A stretch of DNA of 64,000 nt, from NCBI GenBank assembly GCA_005408345.1, contig SEMN01000012.1:2492501-2556500 (forward strand). Direction: 5' to 3'. Under the pieces are notes generated by a model. That model did no database searches, was not told where the DNA came from, and saw nothing but the letters and a program-made list of their open reading frames with translations. The translations under genes and the position numbers were made by a program. Numbering within the stretch: the stretch's first letter is position 1; each line of letters starts with the position of its first letter. The DNA comes from Macquaria australasica. Its lineage: Eukaryota > Chordata > Actinopteri > Centrarchiformes > Percichthyidae. Positions 14,612-25,646 of this stretch are shown piece by piece.

Positions 14612-14885
14612 CTTCTGTTGCTTTCTGCAGGTATTTCTGCCTCCGGAGCTGTAGAGTCTGGATCTATGGTTGCAGGCCACCTGCTGCCCCCGTGCTCCTG
14701 CTCTGCACCCGCTGCTGCTATTACTGTTATTGCTCTTATTATTAGTATTACTATTATAATATTGCTCTTAGTATTATTTCTGTTAATATTAACATCAATA
14801 CCATTACCACAACTATTACTTTACATCTCTATGTGGAACTGTATTGTGCTGCTGTATGTTCTCTTCCCCGCTAGTGTTGAAGAAA
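14232..14885 (+). mobile_element. LINE 3' end fragment, same family as the 35.8-37.9 kb element
   Basis: Translation gives the C terminus SYQAPLLWNQLPVCV then READNLLTFKSRLKTFLFDK, followed by a 3'UTR with a CT microsatellite at 14586-14611 and an ATT-rich block. Protein and UTR match the reverse complement of about 36000-36600. The copy starts near the ORF2 C terminus and stops before the AATTGAATTG-type tail, so it is truncated at both ends. Confidence 0.85.
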
Positions 14886-16389
14886 ACCTTTAGTAAATGT
14901 CTTTGAGGGTTATGTTCAGGCAACTCAGAGCACTTGGATAAGGTTTGAGTTTGGTGATGGTACAGTTCAAAGATGTAAGACTTCCTGGATTGGAAAAAAC
15001 ATTGCGAGTGAGCATAATAATTACATTTCTCCAAAACGCATTGGGCAGTTCAAATTAATAGCTGGCATATAAAGATATTTTGTAGGAGTTATGGTTGTCA
15101 TGTCCATATTACTTTTCATATAATCAAAAATTTATGTATTCATTTATTCTATTTTATGAAGACTGTTTTTAGAAAGCATATTATTTACTGCCACAATTTT
15201 CTGTCCCTTTTTGGTGTGTTTTTGAACAGAACAACAGCTGTCACGCCAGGGAACGTAGATCACATCTGTTTGTATGTGGACATCCCAAATGACTTAAACA
15301 AGCCACATCTGAAACGACTGATTATGGAAAAAAGGAAGAGAGATAGACAGAGAGACAGAGAGAAATAAAGAGCAGTAGCGGTAGAGAACCGCCAGTGAGA
15401 GAGAAACAAGCTGGACTTGTTCCACTTCTTACACCATCTGTCTGTACCTCCATCATCCCTCCATCCATCCACCAGCATCATCTAGTATTCTCTCCTTTAC
15501 CTCACGCGTCCTTCTCTGTATTCATGGCATCACTGTTTGGAAGTTTGTTTGTGCTTTTCAGTATTCTCTCTGTCACTTCACTTCAGCCCTGTGCCTCTCA
15601 TCTTTTTATGCGCAGACACTCCAGTGAAGCCAAAAGGGTCAAAAAAGGGAGGATGAGTAATATTCTCCATTTACCAGTAAAAGAGATCTCCAAAAAGGCA
15701 GATGTGAGGGGACTTCACCCACTGCTCCCTGTTAGAGGACACCCAGTCTGACTCTGTAGATGTGGGAAGCTGCAGTAAACCCTCCCACTGGATGACTGCG
15801 TTCTGCTTCCTTCAGTGGGACACGTTTGACACCATCGTTAAAGAACAAATAAAATGGCTGGAGGAAGTCCCCGCTTCAAAATCAAGTTTACTAAAATAAC
15901 CAAGATCTAAAATTGGGCTTGCCTCTTGTTCGACTGTCTCAGAACTACAGTGTGTTTAGTCAGACAGCATCAACATATCTTGGAGAGAAGACTACGCCGG
16001 TCTCACGATATGATTCTTATCATTTCTCAAATGATTTCAACTTCATTTCTGATTGCTTTTCCTAACAGTGGCCCTAACTCTCTGTCAAACCTCACACACA
16101 TGAATGGCACAAAAATAATGTACAAGTTTGACTCTTTGAAACCTTTTAATTTTATTGAATGTTACTGTCCAAACAACCACAGTGTCCAAAATCACAATAT
16201 TGTTATTTCAACTTCATTTCTATTATTTCTATATTTCCTGTCCACCATTTTATTTGAGTTTCTAAATTTTGAGTATGAAATTTGAGCACAATATATTCAC
16301 CACGATGGAACAAAAAAGTGTCAGTTTACTGCTCACTAGAGTCACCTACTGAGGGTCTGTTATATTAACATCACTTCCACCATCTCAGA
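14886..16389. other. Intergenic stretch without a recognised gene
   Basis: Mixed AT-rich sequence with short purine-rich (about 15330-15370) and CCAT-like (about 15450) simple patches. No open frame has recognisable motifs. Confidence 0.45.
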
Positions 16390-16761
16390 ACATTGTTAAA
16401 GGACAAGAAGTGGAAATTGTAGAGAGCTACAGGTATGTTGGCAGTTTGCAAGAAGGGACAACAAAGGCTGTATTTTCTGCGGAGGTTAAATGTTTTTAAT
16501 GTTGACCGACACCTATGGGTACTATTTTACAGATCCATCGTAGAATCAGTCCTTACCTTTTCACTGATTTGTTGGTATGGACATCTGAATGTACGAAACA
16601 GGAATCAACTGGGAAACATCGTAAAGGCAGCTTGTAAAATCACTGGTGAGCAGCAGTCTGACATTTATAGCAGACAAATCTCACGGAAAACTAAATCCAT
16701 CACATTGAATCCAAACCATCCTCTCCTTAAGGAATTTGACATCCTCCCCTCGGGTCAGTGA
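16390..16761 (+). pseudogene. LINE ORF2 C-terminal remnant
   Basis: From about 16396 one frame reads VKGQEVEIVESYRYVG, the linker after the reverse transcriptase palm. A different frame from 16435 reads VCKKGQQRLYFLRRLNVF and continues to LFYRSIVESVLTFSLICWYG and a C-terminal tail. These segments are normally colinear with about a dozen residues between them, so the copy carries a deletion with a frameshift near 16440. It resembles the thumb region of the 4.5 kb LINE (FKKGQSRLFLLRRL) but belongs to a different lineage. It is a dead remnant. Confidence 0.85.
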
Positions 16762-17405
16762 TAAAATTAGGTGCAACAGGTTCAAGTTTTCATTTATCCC
16801 ATGTGCAGTAAGTGCTTTATAAACTGCCTCTTTATTTTTCTTATCTTTATTCTTTGTGTTGCAGCTTTCGTTGCTTTAATCATACACCCTTTATTTTATT
16901 TTTTCCTTTAGACTTAAACCTTTTGACTTGGAATGACTTGACATCTTCCCCAAGCCCAAAGATTAAAAAAAACAAGTATGTTATTAAAAAGTCATGCAGC
17001 GAATCAGCTCTTCACTTTCCTGACAAACGGATATACTGAATCAATCCAACAGCAACCGATCACTTTGCACAAGCAAGAGGGAAAGGTGCATTTTTACAGA
17101 CATGTAATGTCAAACTCATTTGATCATTTTCTTGCACCCACCGGTCACTCTTCTTCACCTTCTGCCCTTCATTTGATCCATCTATTCTCACCTGGCCTTT
17201 TTTTCCAGGCTATAAGCTGTCGATTCTCACCTCCTCTCAAGTACTCATTCATTTGTTCATTCTCCAATCTGACCTTTATCCCTTCATCATTACTCACAAC
17301 AGCTTTTCATGTTACTTCTTTGATGCCAGTCTGTAATTAGCTCAACAGTGAACCCAGTGAGAGAGTTTTGAATAGTCGGGCCGGCTTGACTGCAAGCAAC
17401 CTGCC

Positions 17406-17452
<47 letters not shown>

Positions 17453-18465
17453 ATTCAGACATTCATCCAGTGTCTCTATTTTATTATTCTCCATACAGAC
17501 TATTTTTGTCACCTCATTGTTATTATAGTCTGTGATATCTTTTTTTTTTAATTCTTTAAAATGGAAAATCTCTGTTTAGCATCAGAGTTACTTACACATC
17601 TGGCATCCTTGTTCATTTTGTCACACTTATAACTGGACAGTTAGTATCCCATCTGACTTTCCCTTGACTCCACACACACACACACACACCAAGACATCAT
17701 CATTTTTTTACAGTTTAATGCCACTTAATGAGCTTTAATTAATAACCTTCGTCGTCCTCCCAGACGTGACGCTCGCTGTCCACAGAGCAGGAAGGAGGCT
17801 GTTAATTAAGAACTCATTGTTTCATTAGTGTCCATAATATAATTCAGTTTAATGTTGGGGTTGTTATTGGTGGCATTGCTAGACAATGACCACACATCAC
17901 ACAGACCCCAGAGGGACTTCTGTGAGCCAAACAGGATTACATTTGAAAACTGGAATCCTCGATGAGCCCTTTAGCCAAGGTCTGCTCAGATCAGTTTATT
18001 TATATTCTGGTACACAACAGCTTTCCCAATGTCTTTCCAAAGTAATTTTCTGCTTCTCCAAACAATTGTCTTGCAGATTTAAAAAAAAAAAAAGAATAAA
18101 TCATGTCAGTTAAATATACTCAAAAACTCAAGAAACCCAATTCTACAGCTCGAGGTGGCACAAAGGAGAAACCCACAGACAAAAAATGTGTCAATTTGAG
18201 GCAATTTGTCACTGGCCAACTGGGATATCCATCTGGACCAATAAGATAATTTACCTGAGTGGCAGGCAAGCAGCTTGGCAGCCATTTCCATACACAGGGT
18301 AATCAGATTATTATCTACAACAACAATCAGGTGGTTATTTTCAAACAAGCCTTCCTAATGAAGCCAGAAGGCCTTCACACCCAGCACACATGCCCCCCAC
18401 TGTCCAGCAGCCGGTTAGTTTAGCTTAGCATAAAGTCTTGCGTAGTTCTGTACTTACACATAAGT
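16762..18465. other. Intergenic stretch with CA microsatellites
   Basis: No supported exon. (CA)22 lies at 17407-17450 and a shorter CA run at about 17671-17689. The block at about 17700-17840 is non-repetitive with two AATTAA-type homeodomain core sites (CTTTAATTAATAA and GTTAATTAAG) and could be regulatory. Confidence 0.45.
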
Positions 18466-18931
18466 GCGTTCACACTGACAAGTATGGCAAAATGCAGTGT
18501 TCTGTGAGTACCCGGATGGTGTACACAAAACGGTCAGAAAGTTCTCACCCTCAACGGTCGCCATCTTGGCTACGTAGCGGAAGGGGAGGGACCACCGACA
18601 TATGAAAATGGCAGCCGCGGTTCCGGTTGTTATAAAAGTAAAAACACGTTCATTTTTCATTCATTTTTAATATAACTGAATTGAAGTCAAGTGAGCAAAA
18701 AAGCTGGCAGATATTTCGGCGTGCGGCTATCGCGGTGAAATGTTGGCGATAATGCTCCGCCATTAAAAAGAAGAAGAAGAAGAAGATGTGGTCAAAGCGC
18801 ATAACAGCAGTATTCGATTTGAGACAACACTACCCTGTCAAAATTAACGCACTACAAAAGTCAGTACTGCATGTAAGTGTACTAACGGAAGTGTCTGAAT
18901 TGAGACACATCATTGTTGTCAGTGTGAAGTT
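18466..18931. mobile_element. Probable short inverted-repeat DNA element (about 460 bp)
   Basis: TTCACACTGACAA at 18469-18481 is perfectly inverted as TTGTCAGTGTGAA at 18916-18928. The inner sequence begins with AGTATGGCAAAATGCAGTG and ends with ACGGAAGTGTCTGAATTGAG, in the style of fish MITEs. An AAG trinucleotide patch lies at about 18770-18785. Target duplications were not clear. Confidence 0.5.
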
Positions 18932-18934
18932 GTC

Positions 18935-19025
18935 AGGCGAAGCTAACAGCTGCTGGTTGTAGTTTCATATTTAGCATACAGAAATGAGAGTGGTATCAAT
19001 CTTCTAATCTAACTCTTGGCAATAA
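18935..19025. repeat. Interspersed repeat family B, fragment
   Basis: GAGAGTGGTATCAATCTT and ATCTAACTCTTGGCAA match the copy at 35.3-35.5 kb over about 80 bases, in the same orientation. Confidence 0.6.
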
Positions 19026-19087
19026 AGTGAATAAGAACATTTTCCACAGTGTCAACCTATTCTCTATAGCATACAGTGATATTTTAG

Positions 19088-19600
19088 ACCAGGTATGGGC
19101 AACTTTGACGATAGAGAGGGCCACAAATATTTTATCCTCACTACCAGAGGGCCAGATAGTGACCGTACACTTCCACCAGTAGCATACTCTCAATTAGCAA
19201 ATTATTATAGCTACTAATGTAATGAAAAGAACAAAATATATACCGTTAAAGTTCATTAGAGACTCCTGTGTAGTCGTGGCTTTGGCAAAAAGGCTCTGCT
19301 GTCGGTGTATTTTTCCTTTGAGGTCAGCGATGACAGCTCTGACAGCTCCGGTGTACATGTCGTATTTGTCTTTGTGCGTGCTGTAGTGGCGACTCAAGTT
19401 GAAATCCTTCATGGCTGATTTTGTTTCCAGGCACACTGAACATATAGGTTTGCCTTTGAATTTCGTAAAAAGATCATCTGTTTCCCACCTTGCCTGGAAG
19501 ACAAAGGTTCTCTTGGTCCAGTTTTGTTTTTTGGCCGCTCTTGTCTCTCTTCATTGCGTGACGCAAAAAGCCTGGCGAGACCAAGACTAGTGTGTGCAAG
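19088..19600 (-). mobile_element. Internally deleted hAT-like transposon remnant
   Basis: The left end GGTATGGGCAACTTTGACGA with GAGGGCCAC resembles the terminal region of hAT/Charlie-type elements. A minus-strand frame for a hAT-type N-terminal zinc finger lies at 19194-19560, only about 100 bases away, so most of the transposase body has been lost. The right end is not clearly defined. Confidence 0.6.
19194..19560 (-). pseudogene. hAT transposase N-terminal BED-like zinc finger fragment
   Basis: The minus-strand frame reads TKRTFVFQARWETDDLF, then GKPICSVCLETKSAM and NLSRHYSTHKDKYDMY, ending in QQSLFAKATTTQESL. This has the C-x2-C and H-x3-H spacing of the BED-type DNA-binding finger at the start of hAT transposases and of domesticated proteins derived from them (ZBED and GTF2IRD2-type). 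The first in-frame ATG (19436) falls inside the finger, so the true start is upstream or lost. After the finger the frame runs into unrelated sequence and stops at 19194. No catalytic domain follows, so it is a remnant. Confidence 0.75.
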
Positions 19601-19639
19601 CAGTTGCTTAGCTACAGGCCTCTTGCATTTGGAGGGAGC

Positions 19640-20212
19640 GCCCTCTATCAGTGGACAGTATAATTACAATTGGGATCCAGTTCAAATGTGGTCAAATGGC
19701 CCACGTCCATAATGAAATTAAACTTGGTGCGGAAGGACTTAACTGGCCTGTACAGAGCCCGGACCTCAACCCCCATCGAACACCTTTGGGATGACACTTT
19801 GTCATGTCACAGTAAAAAAAACACAGGTGTAAATAATAAAAATAAATGATGGCTCTCCAGTTTCAGTGTCCTGGCATTGTAAATGCTGTCATGGCTTACT
19901 GAGACAGTAAATAGAACAGAGCCATTGTTAAAGTTATTAGTAACACTTGTCTTTTTTCCTGCTATGACAAGTCAAAAATGTCTTGTGTGAAAAAGACCTA
20001 TTGGGCCGCTGACTGCGAGATCTTATCACCCGACCTCACTGATGCTGTTGAGGATAAATGGGAGCAAATCCCTGCAGCCAAAATCTGGTGGAAAGCGTCC
20101 ACAGAAGAGTGGAGGCTGTTACAGCAGCATGTTAATGGTTAATGTTAATGTTTAAAAGTCACATACGGGTGTAATGTTTAGATGTCCACATGATTTTGGC
20201 CATGTAGTGTAT
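19640..20212 (+). mobile_element. Tc1-like transposon remnant, interrupted by a repeat
   Basis: Text decodable as the catalytic C-terminal block (GLNWPVQSPDLNP, then IEHLWD after a one-base insertion in a C run near 19770) is followed, after a foreign insert at about 19794-20008, by CGCTGACTGCGAG, a degenerate C-terminal coding region (EEWRLL) and a GTCCACATGATTTTGGCCAT tail like those of fish Tc1 elements. The 5' half is missing. It is inactive. Confidence 0.75.
19794..20008. repeat. Interspersed repeat family D, copy 1 (inside the Tc1 remnant)
   Basis: TCATGTCACAGTA, CACAGGTGTAAATAAT, ACAGAGCCATTGTTAA and CTATGACAAG recur in the same order at 22.25-22.48 kb. This copy lies between two pieces of the Tc1-like transposase, so it arrived after that element. 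Confidence 0.65.
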
Positions 20213-22242
20213 GTACAGTAAAAATGTAAATTTAACATGTGTATTTCTATTCTGGATAAATTCAGAGTACAGTACATCAATATTTTATTTTATTTTAATT
20301 GCCACTTTACTCTCACCAAACTCCTTTTATAGAAACCTACATGTAAACATTGAATTCCATTTTCTGTAAACTATTTGTCTGGATATTAAATATTTCTGAT
20401 GATTCATTTCTAATACGGAGAAATAAAAATCTTTTCCTGAATTAATGTTTTCTCATCAACTTTCACGAGCGAGCATTTTCTTTCCCTCTGCATCCGCAAA
20501 TTCAATTTCCTTCTGAATGACGCCACTGTCTCCTTTCTTTTACCAAGGTTAACGAATGATAATCAGTTATCCTTTCCTTAGAGACAGTATTTATAAATGT
20601 CTCCTCCGAAGCCAATCTGGTGCACGCATGTTGATTAATTTGTGTTGAATTACAATCACATCCTTTTTCCTTCCGAGAATCGAAAAGCACCTTTGTTGAG
20701 CTGAAACACAGGTAACCTTTACCGGTGAAAGAGAGTGGAGGAGATAAGCAAAAAATCTATTGTCAGGTGGCTTACAAAATCAACTCAGATGATGTGGATA
20801 AAGGTCTGACCTTGTAACTCTCCTCTCACCCATAGAATGAGAGAATTCTGGTAATTTAAACTATTCTGTGATCCCAGTATTTAGCTTTTATTTAGCCTGG
20901 ATTTAACTGCAACTTTATTTTGTTGTGTGAAACCGTATATCAATACCTTAATGGAGCACTCAGCCGTTGCTTCAATCCGAAAACCATTCAACAAACAGCA
21001 TTTTCACTCAAGAAAATCCTCACCTCTTTTCACACTGAGTGAAATCACAGTGGTAGCCAGCAGACTATCACTGCAAAGAGCACTGGGGCAAATGGGAAAG
21101 AGCCGGTAATGAGTGGGTGGGTCAAAGTTATTGTATGTTTCTGGACATATTAATTGCCTCCCACTTTTTCACAAAAACAACAACAGGGAAGAGGACACAA
21201 TAATAAAACACCTGTACAATACAATGCTTTTTAATGTAGCATCTACAGTATATTGTTGCAATTTAAAAACTACATTGTGGAGTTGTTGTTTTACCTTGTG
21301 TTCAGACCAAAAACAGCCCAGAGTTAAAACAGTGCAGGTGGCGGTTTTTAAGGTACCAGTGAGATGATGAATACGATCCATAGTCCAGTTTGAGTAACAG
21401 ATGTGTGTAAAGGCTTATCAGACTCCAAAACTCTGCACTTTGCTGGCGTCCCCTGCGTTGTTTTTTCCCAGGCGGTCTGGACGCGGCCTTAGCCTTTGCA
21501 TTAAGGTACAGATTAAAATGAATTTCTCTTGCCCTTGGACTATGCAAGCTTATTTCACCAGTATCACATGGTTCTCTTTTAGTTAATACAGACTGGTTGG
21601 TCTCCTGTGTGCTTCAAACTTAATTTGCAGTCCTCTAGAGAGGTTGTAATGAGGCGTCTGCTTTTTCTTTCACTTCACAACTATGTATTGTCACCAATTA
21701 TGCTGTGATAACCCAGACAGAACTGACTCCTACTGCGTGAATTTCATTTCTGTTACTGGTGCAAGCTAACTGTGCCCACAAATGTAACAGTGCTGTTGTG
21801 CACTTCATATGTATGAATCATTCTGATTATATAGACAGACAAATGTCAGGCAGTGAAGGCATCAATAAAACTGCTTCCTGTCAGGTTTCAGCACAAGTCA
21901 GTTTGTGATGTGAACAAAATGTGAACAGAAGATCATGACAGTTATAGCCCACATCAAACCAAAGCCTGCAGTATTGAATATTCATGAACCTCAGTGCTTA
22001 CAGCGTGTGTGCATGTACTATTGTTCGTAAAAGTGTGTTACAAAAAGGACAAAGAAAAGGGCAAAAAGCAATTCCCCACAAGGTTAACCATTAAATTTCA
22101 GACTTTGCTGAGTTTTCACATTAGGTTAGGGTTGAGTGTTAGGCATCCAGCAGGTGCTTTTGGTTATTTTGGCTGATTAGACGACTTCTTACATTGGACT
22201 TGGGTAGAGCTATGCTGGAAATTACATGCAGTCACCAAACTC
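20213..22242. other. Intergenic stretch without a recognised gene
   Basis: No supported exon and no multi-copy repeat was recognised. The 20460-20700 segment is non-repetitive with several homeodomain-like TTGATTAATTTG and ATTACAATC cores; it is listed as a candidate conserved element among the findings. Confidence 0.4.
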
Positions 22243-22478
22243 CACAGCTGTGTCCCATTTGACATGTCACAGTAGGAAAGTCACAGGTGTAAATAATGAA
22301 ATTAATAATGGCTGAATTCCATTTAGCTGCTTCAGTTTCAGGGTCCTGGTTTTGTGCATACTGGCTCACTGTTGAGGCTTACTGAGACACTTGACTAGAA
22401 CAGAGCCATCGTTAATGTTATTAGTATGTATGTATGTTATTACTATGACAAGCTGAAACGTCTGCTGTGAAAAAGAAC
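22243..22478. repeat. Interspersed repeat family D, copy 2
   Basis: It matches the 19.8 kb copy in order and orientation (GACATGTCACAGTA, CACAGGTGTAAATAATGAAA, AACAGAGCCATCGTTAATGT, CTATGACAAGCTGAAA). The boundaries are approximate. It has no coding capacity. Confidence 0.6.
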
Positions 22479-24616
22479 TTTTCTGTACTACACACTAAAT
22501 CTAAGCAGATCTTGAGTTTGTAGTGTGTTGACACTGGAGAAGGCTGACTGATAGATTGCTGAGTGTGCTCTTGATGTAGATTATTGTCCCACAGTACAAT
22601 GCATGAAGGAAATGGAGGAGCTACTTGCAGCTGAAACATTAGAATAGATTGTGAATGGTGGTGAGACAGCTCCATGAAGATTTAAGAAACAAACAAACAA
22701 ATAACAACAAAAATTTAATTCTAAGAAAAACATGTTGCTTGCTCTTTATTAAGTATAACTGGCTGATATTCAACGGCGCACATATTGTATAATTTCCTGT
22801 TATGATAAAATAACAAAGTATATGGATTTCTCATATACTAACTGTAAAAAAAAAACTTGCTGGAAACCAATAAAAATTACTTTTTAGACAAATGTGTCAC
22901 TACACAACACAGTTGATTGACAAAGTGTCGCACACTCTCACAAAATATACCCTAAATATATGCCAGATGTCATAACATTAGATGACAATACAAGATTTAA
23001 TAAGTATTATTGATGAGCTGCAGGGGATCATGAAACAACGAGTTTCTGTTTGTGATTCTCTCAGAAAAATAAATAAAAGCGTAACAACGTGATGCGTTTT
23101 CCAAGTCCCTGTGCTGTTGCCAAGTCCCACAATGAAACTCTAAAGTCACTTTAAACTGATCAACAAACCATTAATCACAGAGCCCAACAAACTTTTGCGC
23201 TATTCATTAAACAGCCATAAACAAAGTAACACTGTGGCCGTTTTACCTTAAAACGCATCTCTTCCTTAACATGCACAACTATCCACCGTCTTATTAAATC
23301 CAAGGCCCTGACTTCATAAATAGATGCAAACAGCTACTAACAGGGAGGTTTTCTTCTTGGGATATTGATCATTTTCCAAGTGTCACTTTGCGATTCCTGC
23401 ATCTTATGGCACAAAAACCCATATATAATAAGAATGACAAGGGTGCACATGCCCACACAGTCCTGAGAAGAGCTCTAGTCAGCCTGCATAAATGAAAACA
23501 CGTGTGTGAGTGTCTGTCATGGGTGTGCAGGGCCTTGAATGTTAGGGTACAGTAAGTCTCCAGGGGATGAATGTAAGTGAGTGTCCTAAGTGTGACAAAA
23601 CAAAAGTGTTGTTTTCAGGTTGTTGTACTGAGTGTCAGCCAATGCACAAGTAATCACGATATTTTTAGGTTATGTTTTTACGTTCACCATGAGTAAACGT
23701 TTATGAAGTCAGTGATGTAGTGTGTTGGGATAAATAACCTTCCTGTAATCGACTTGAATGCTGATTCCAGCTCCCTCTGATGGCCATTGTATGTAAATAA
23801 AATGGGGAGAAAAACAAGAATAGTGTGTTTGGAGGTAAATACAGAAAGAAGAAATCTCTACACAGAAAAGAATGTGCAGCTGATTATAGTGATCTAACCT
23901 CCTAATTGAATTTTTCAGTGTGAAATTACAAGTCATACCTTTAGTGTGTGTAGGAGGGTGTTATATTATGGGCTACAGTACATGTAAGTACATGTCTGTT
24001 GGTCTTGAAAGGCTAATTACAAAGAGGCTCTGATATTAAAGTCAGTGAGTTTCAATAAGAACCACAAGCTTCCACAGTGTTGTCCACATAAAGAAAAATA
24101 TAAACTCAGTCCTGCAAGGTGTTTAACGTATACAGTTGATATACACTCTACAGAAACACACTCTCACAGAGCAATACCGAACACATTAGGTGACAAATTA
24201 GTGTTTAACATTAATTCTCTACCGCTTAGGGAAAGCAACACAATTCTTCTGCAACAGCAAACAAGGGATGAGAGAGACTGAACTAATTTATGATGCAATT
24301 AAATAGTAAATCTAACTGTATTTCCACGTTAATCTCAGAAAAGCAAAGAGGGAAGCAGAGTGGACAGTGTTTTCGCTCTCTGAAAATAATTATGTATTTT
24401 TCTCAGAGCACCCTTTGAGCAAGGTCACACTAACTGTGCCAAAATGTGATTGTGACATTTAAAAAGAAAAAAAAGATAGAGAGAATTAAACTCATATTGT
24501 GCCTTTGTCTGTGGCATTGCATGAAACGTTTCCGGATAATGAGTGTCCACAGACGCAGACAGATCAATGCTGCAGCAGGGTGCAGGAACACAAACAGAAA
24601 CACACAGAGCGAAGTG
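22479..24616. other. Intergenic stretch without a recognised gene
   Basis: AT-rich with only short, motif-free open frames. Nothing further is recognised. Confidence 0.45.
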
Positions 24617-25015
24617 CAGCGGTGAAAAGTAACTAAGTACATTTACTTGAGTGCTGTACTTGTTCTGTACTCCACTACTTTTCTGAGGGAAATATTGTAC
24701 TTTTTTTCTCCACTACATTTATTTCACAGCTATAGTTAAGTGTTTACATTTTTAAAAAATTGCTCCACTTTAAACCAGCTGGAACATTAAAAGCTTACAT
24801 ATTAATGCAACAGTATTAATAATCCAACAATGAGTTCTTAGATTTAGCTGATAACAATTCTGCACTTTTACTTCATGAGTATATGAGTCAGTCCAATGTA
24901 AATACAGGACTTTAACTTGTAAAGGAGTTTGTGTACATGTTGGTGTTGCTACTTTTAATTAAACCTATTAAATAGTTTTTTCAATTGCCTATTTACTAAT
25001 GCAGCAGTTACGGAG
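24617..25015. repeat. Fish interspersed repeat with the AAGTAACTAAGTACATTTAC motif
   Basis: GGTGAAAAGTAACTAAGTAC, TCTGTACTCCACTACTTTTC and CTCCACTACATTTATTTCAC are hallmarks of a very common teleost repeat, recognised from general knowledge. Only one copy is in the window. The 3' boundary is soft. Confidence 0.55.
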
Positions 25016-25079
25016 CAACATTATCATTCATTTGGAGTTGTGTTTCTGGATCCTGATGCACCTAAGTCCAATATTCACT

Positions 25080-25320
25080 CTTCCTTTAGCTCTGTTTTTG
25101 GTCTCTACCAACTCCTGAGGGAAACATCTGGCTCTTTAGCTGCTAAATGCTCCTCTATGTTCACCAGCTAGTTGCTAACTTTGTCTGTCTGCTGTTTGGT
25201 GCTGAGCAGGTGGTGTACAGTATGTTTTTAGAGCTGTTGCGGTGGAAAACAACGCTATGAGAGCGGTGAGCGTGAACCAAAACGGTAAAGCTCTGTAAAG
25301 CCGAGGGGAGCTGCAGATTC
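25080..25320 (+). repeat. Interspersed repeat family F, copy 1
   Basis: GCTCTGTTTTTGGTCTC, CAACTCCTGAGGGAAA, TCTGGCTCTTTAGCTGC and TTCACCAGCTAG occur here. Their reverse complements occur in reverse order at about 30.48-30.64 kb. Confidence 0.6.
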
Positions 25321-25604
25321 AGGTGATAATTCTCTGTAGGTTTATTACTATGAGCCACCCCTGTAACATCGTACTACTCTGTGCACTCAAACCCTCCAGA
25401 TAATGAGACATACCAACATGGGTCGTCTGCCCCAACAACATCCCTTTAAATTTTATGTTTGCGTATTCATGGAAACAACACTCTGCAAGCTCTTTCCTTC
25501 TGTCACTAATATGAGGCTGATATTTGACCAGCGTTGTGTTGTGTACATGCATGCCATTGCCATGGGGTGTATGGCTTCACAAACGTGTCAGATGTGATTT
25601 TTTT

Positions 25605-25607
<3 letters not shown>

Positions 25608-25645
<38 letters not shown>
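25608..25645. repeat. (GA)19 microsatellite
   Basis: A pure GA run following a T-rich patch. Confidence 0.95.

Positions 25646-25646
<1 letters not shown>

Noticed and set aside
14537..14893. 118-codon frame with a Leu/Ile-rich segment resembling a membrane protein
   Set aside because: It lies in the LINE 3'UTR (CT and ATT-rich blocks) and recurs in the copy at 36.0-36.4 kb as the same non-coding UTR.
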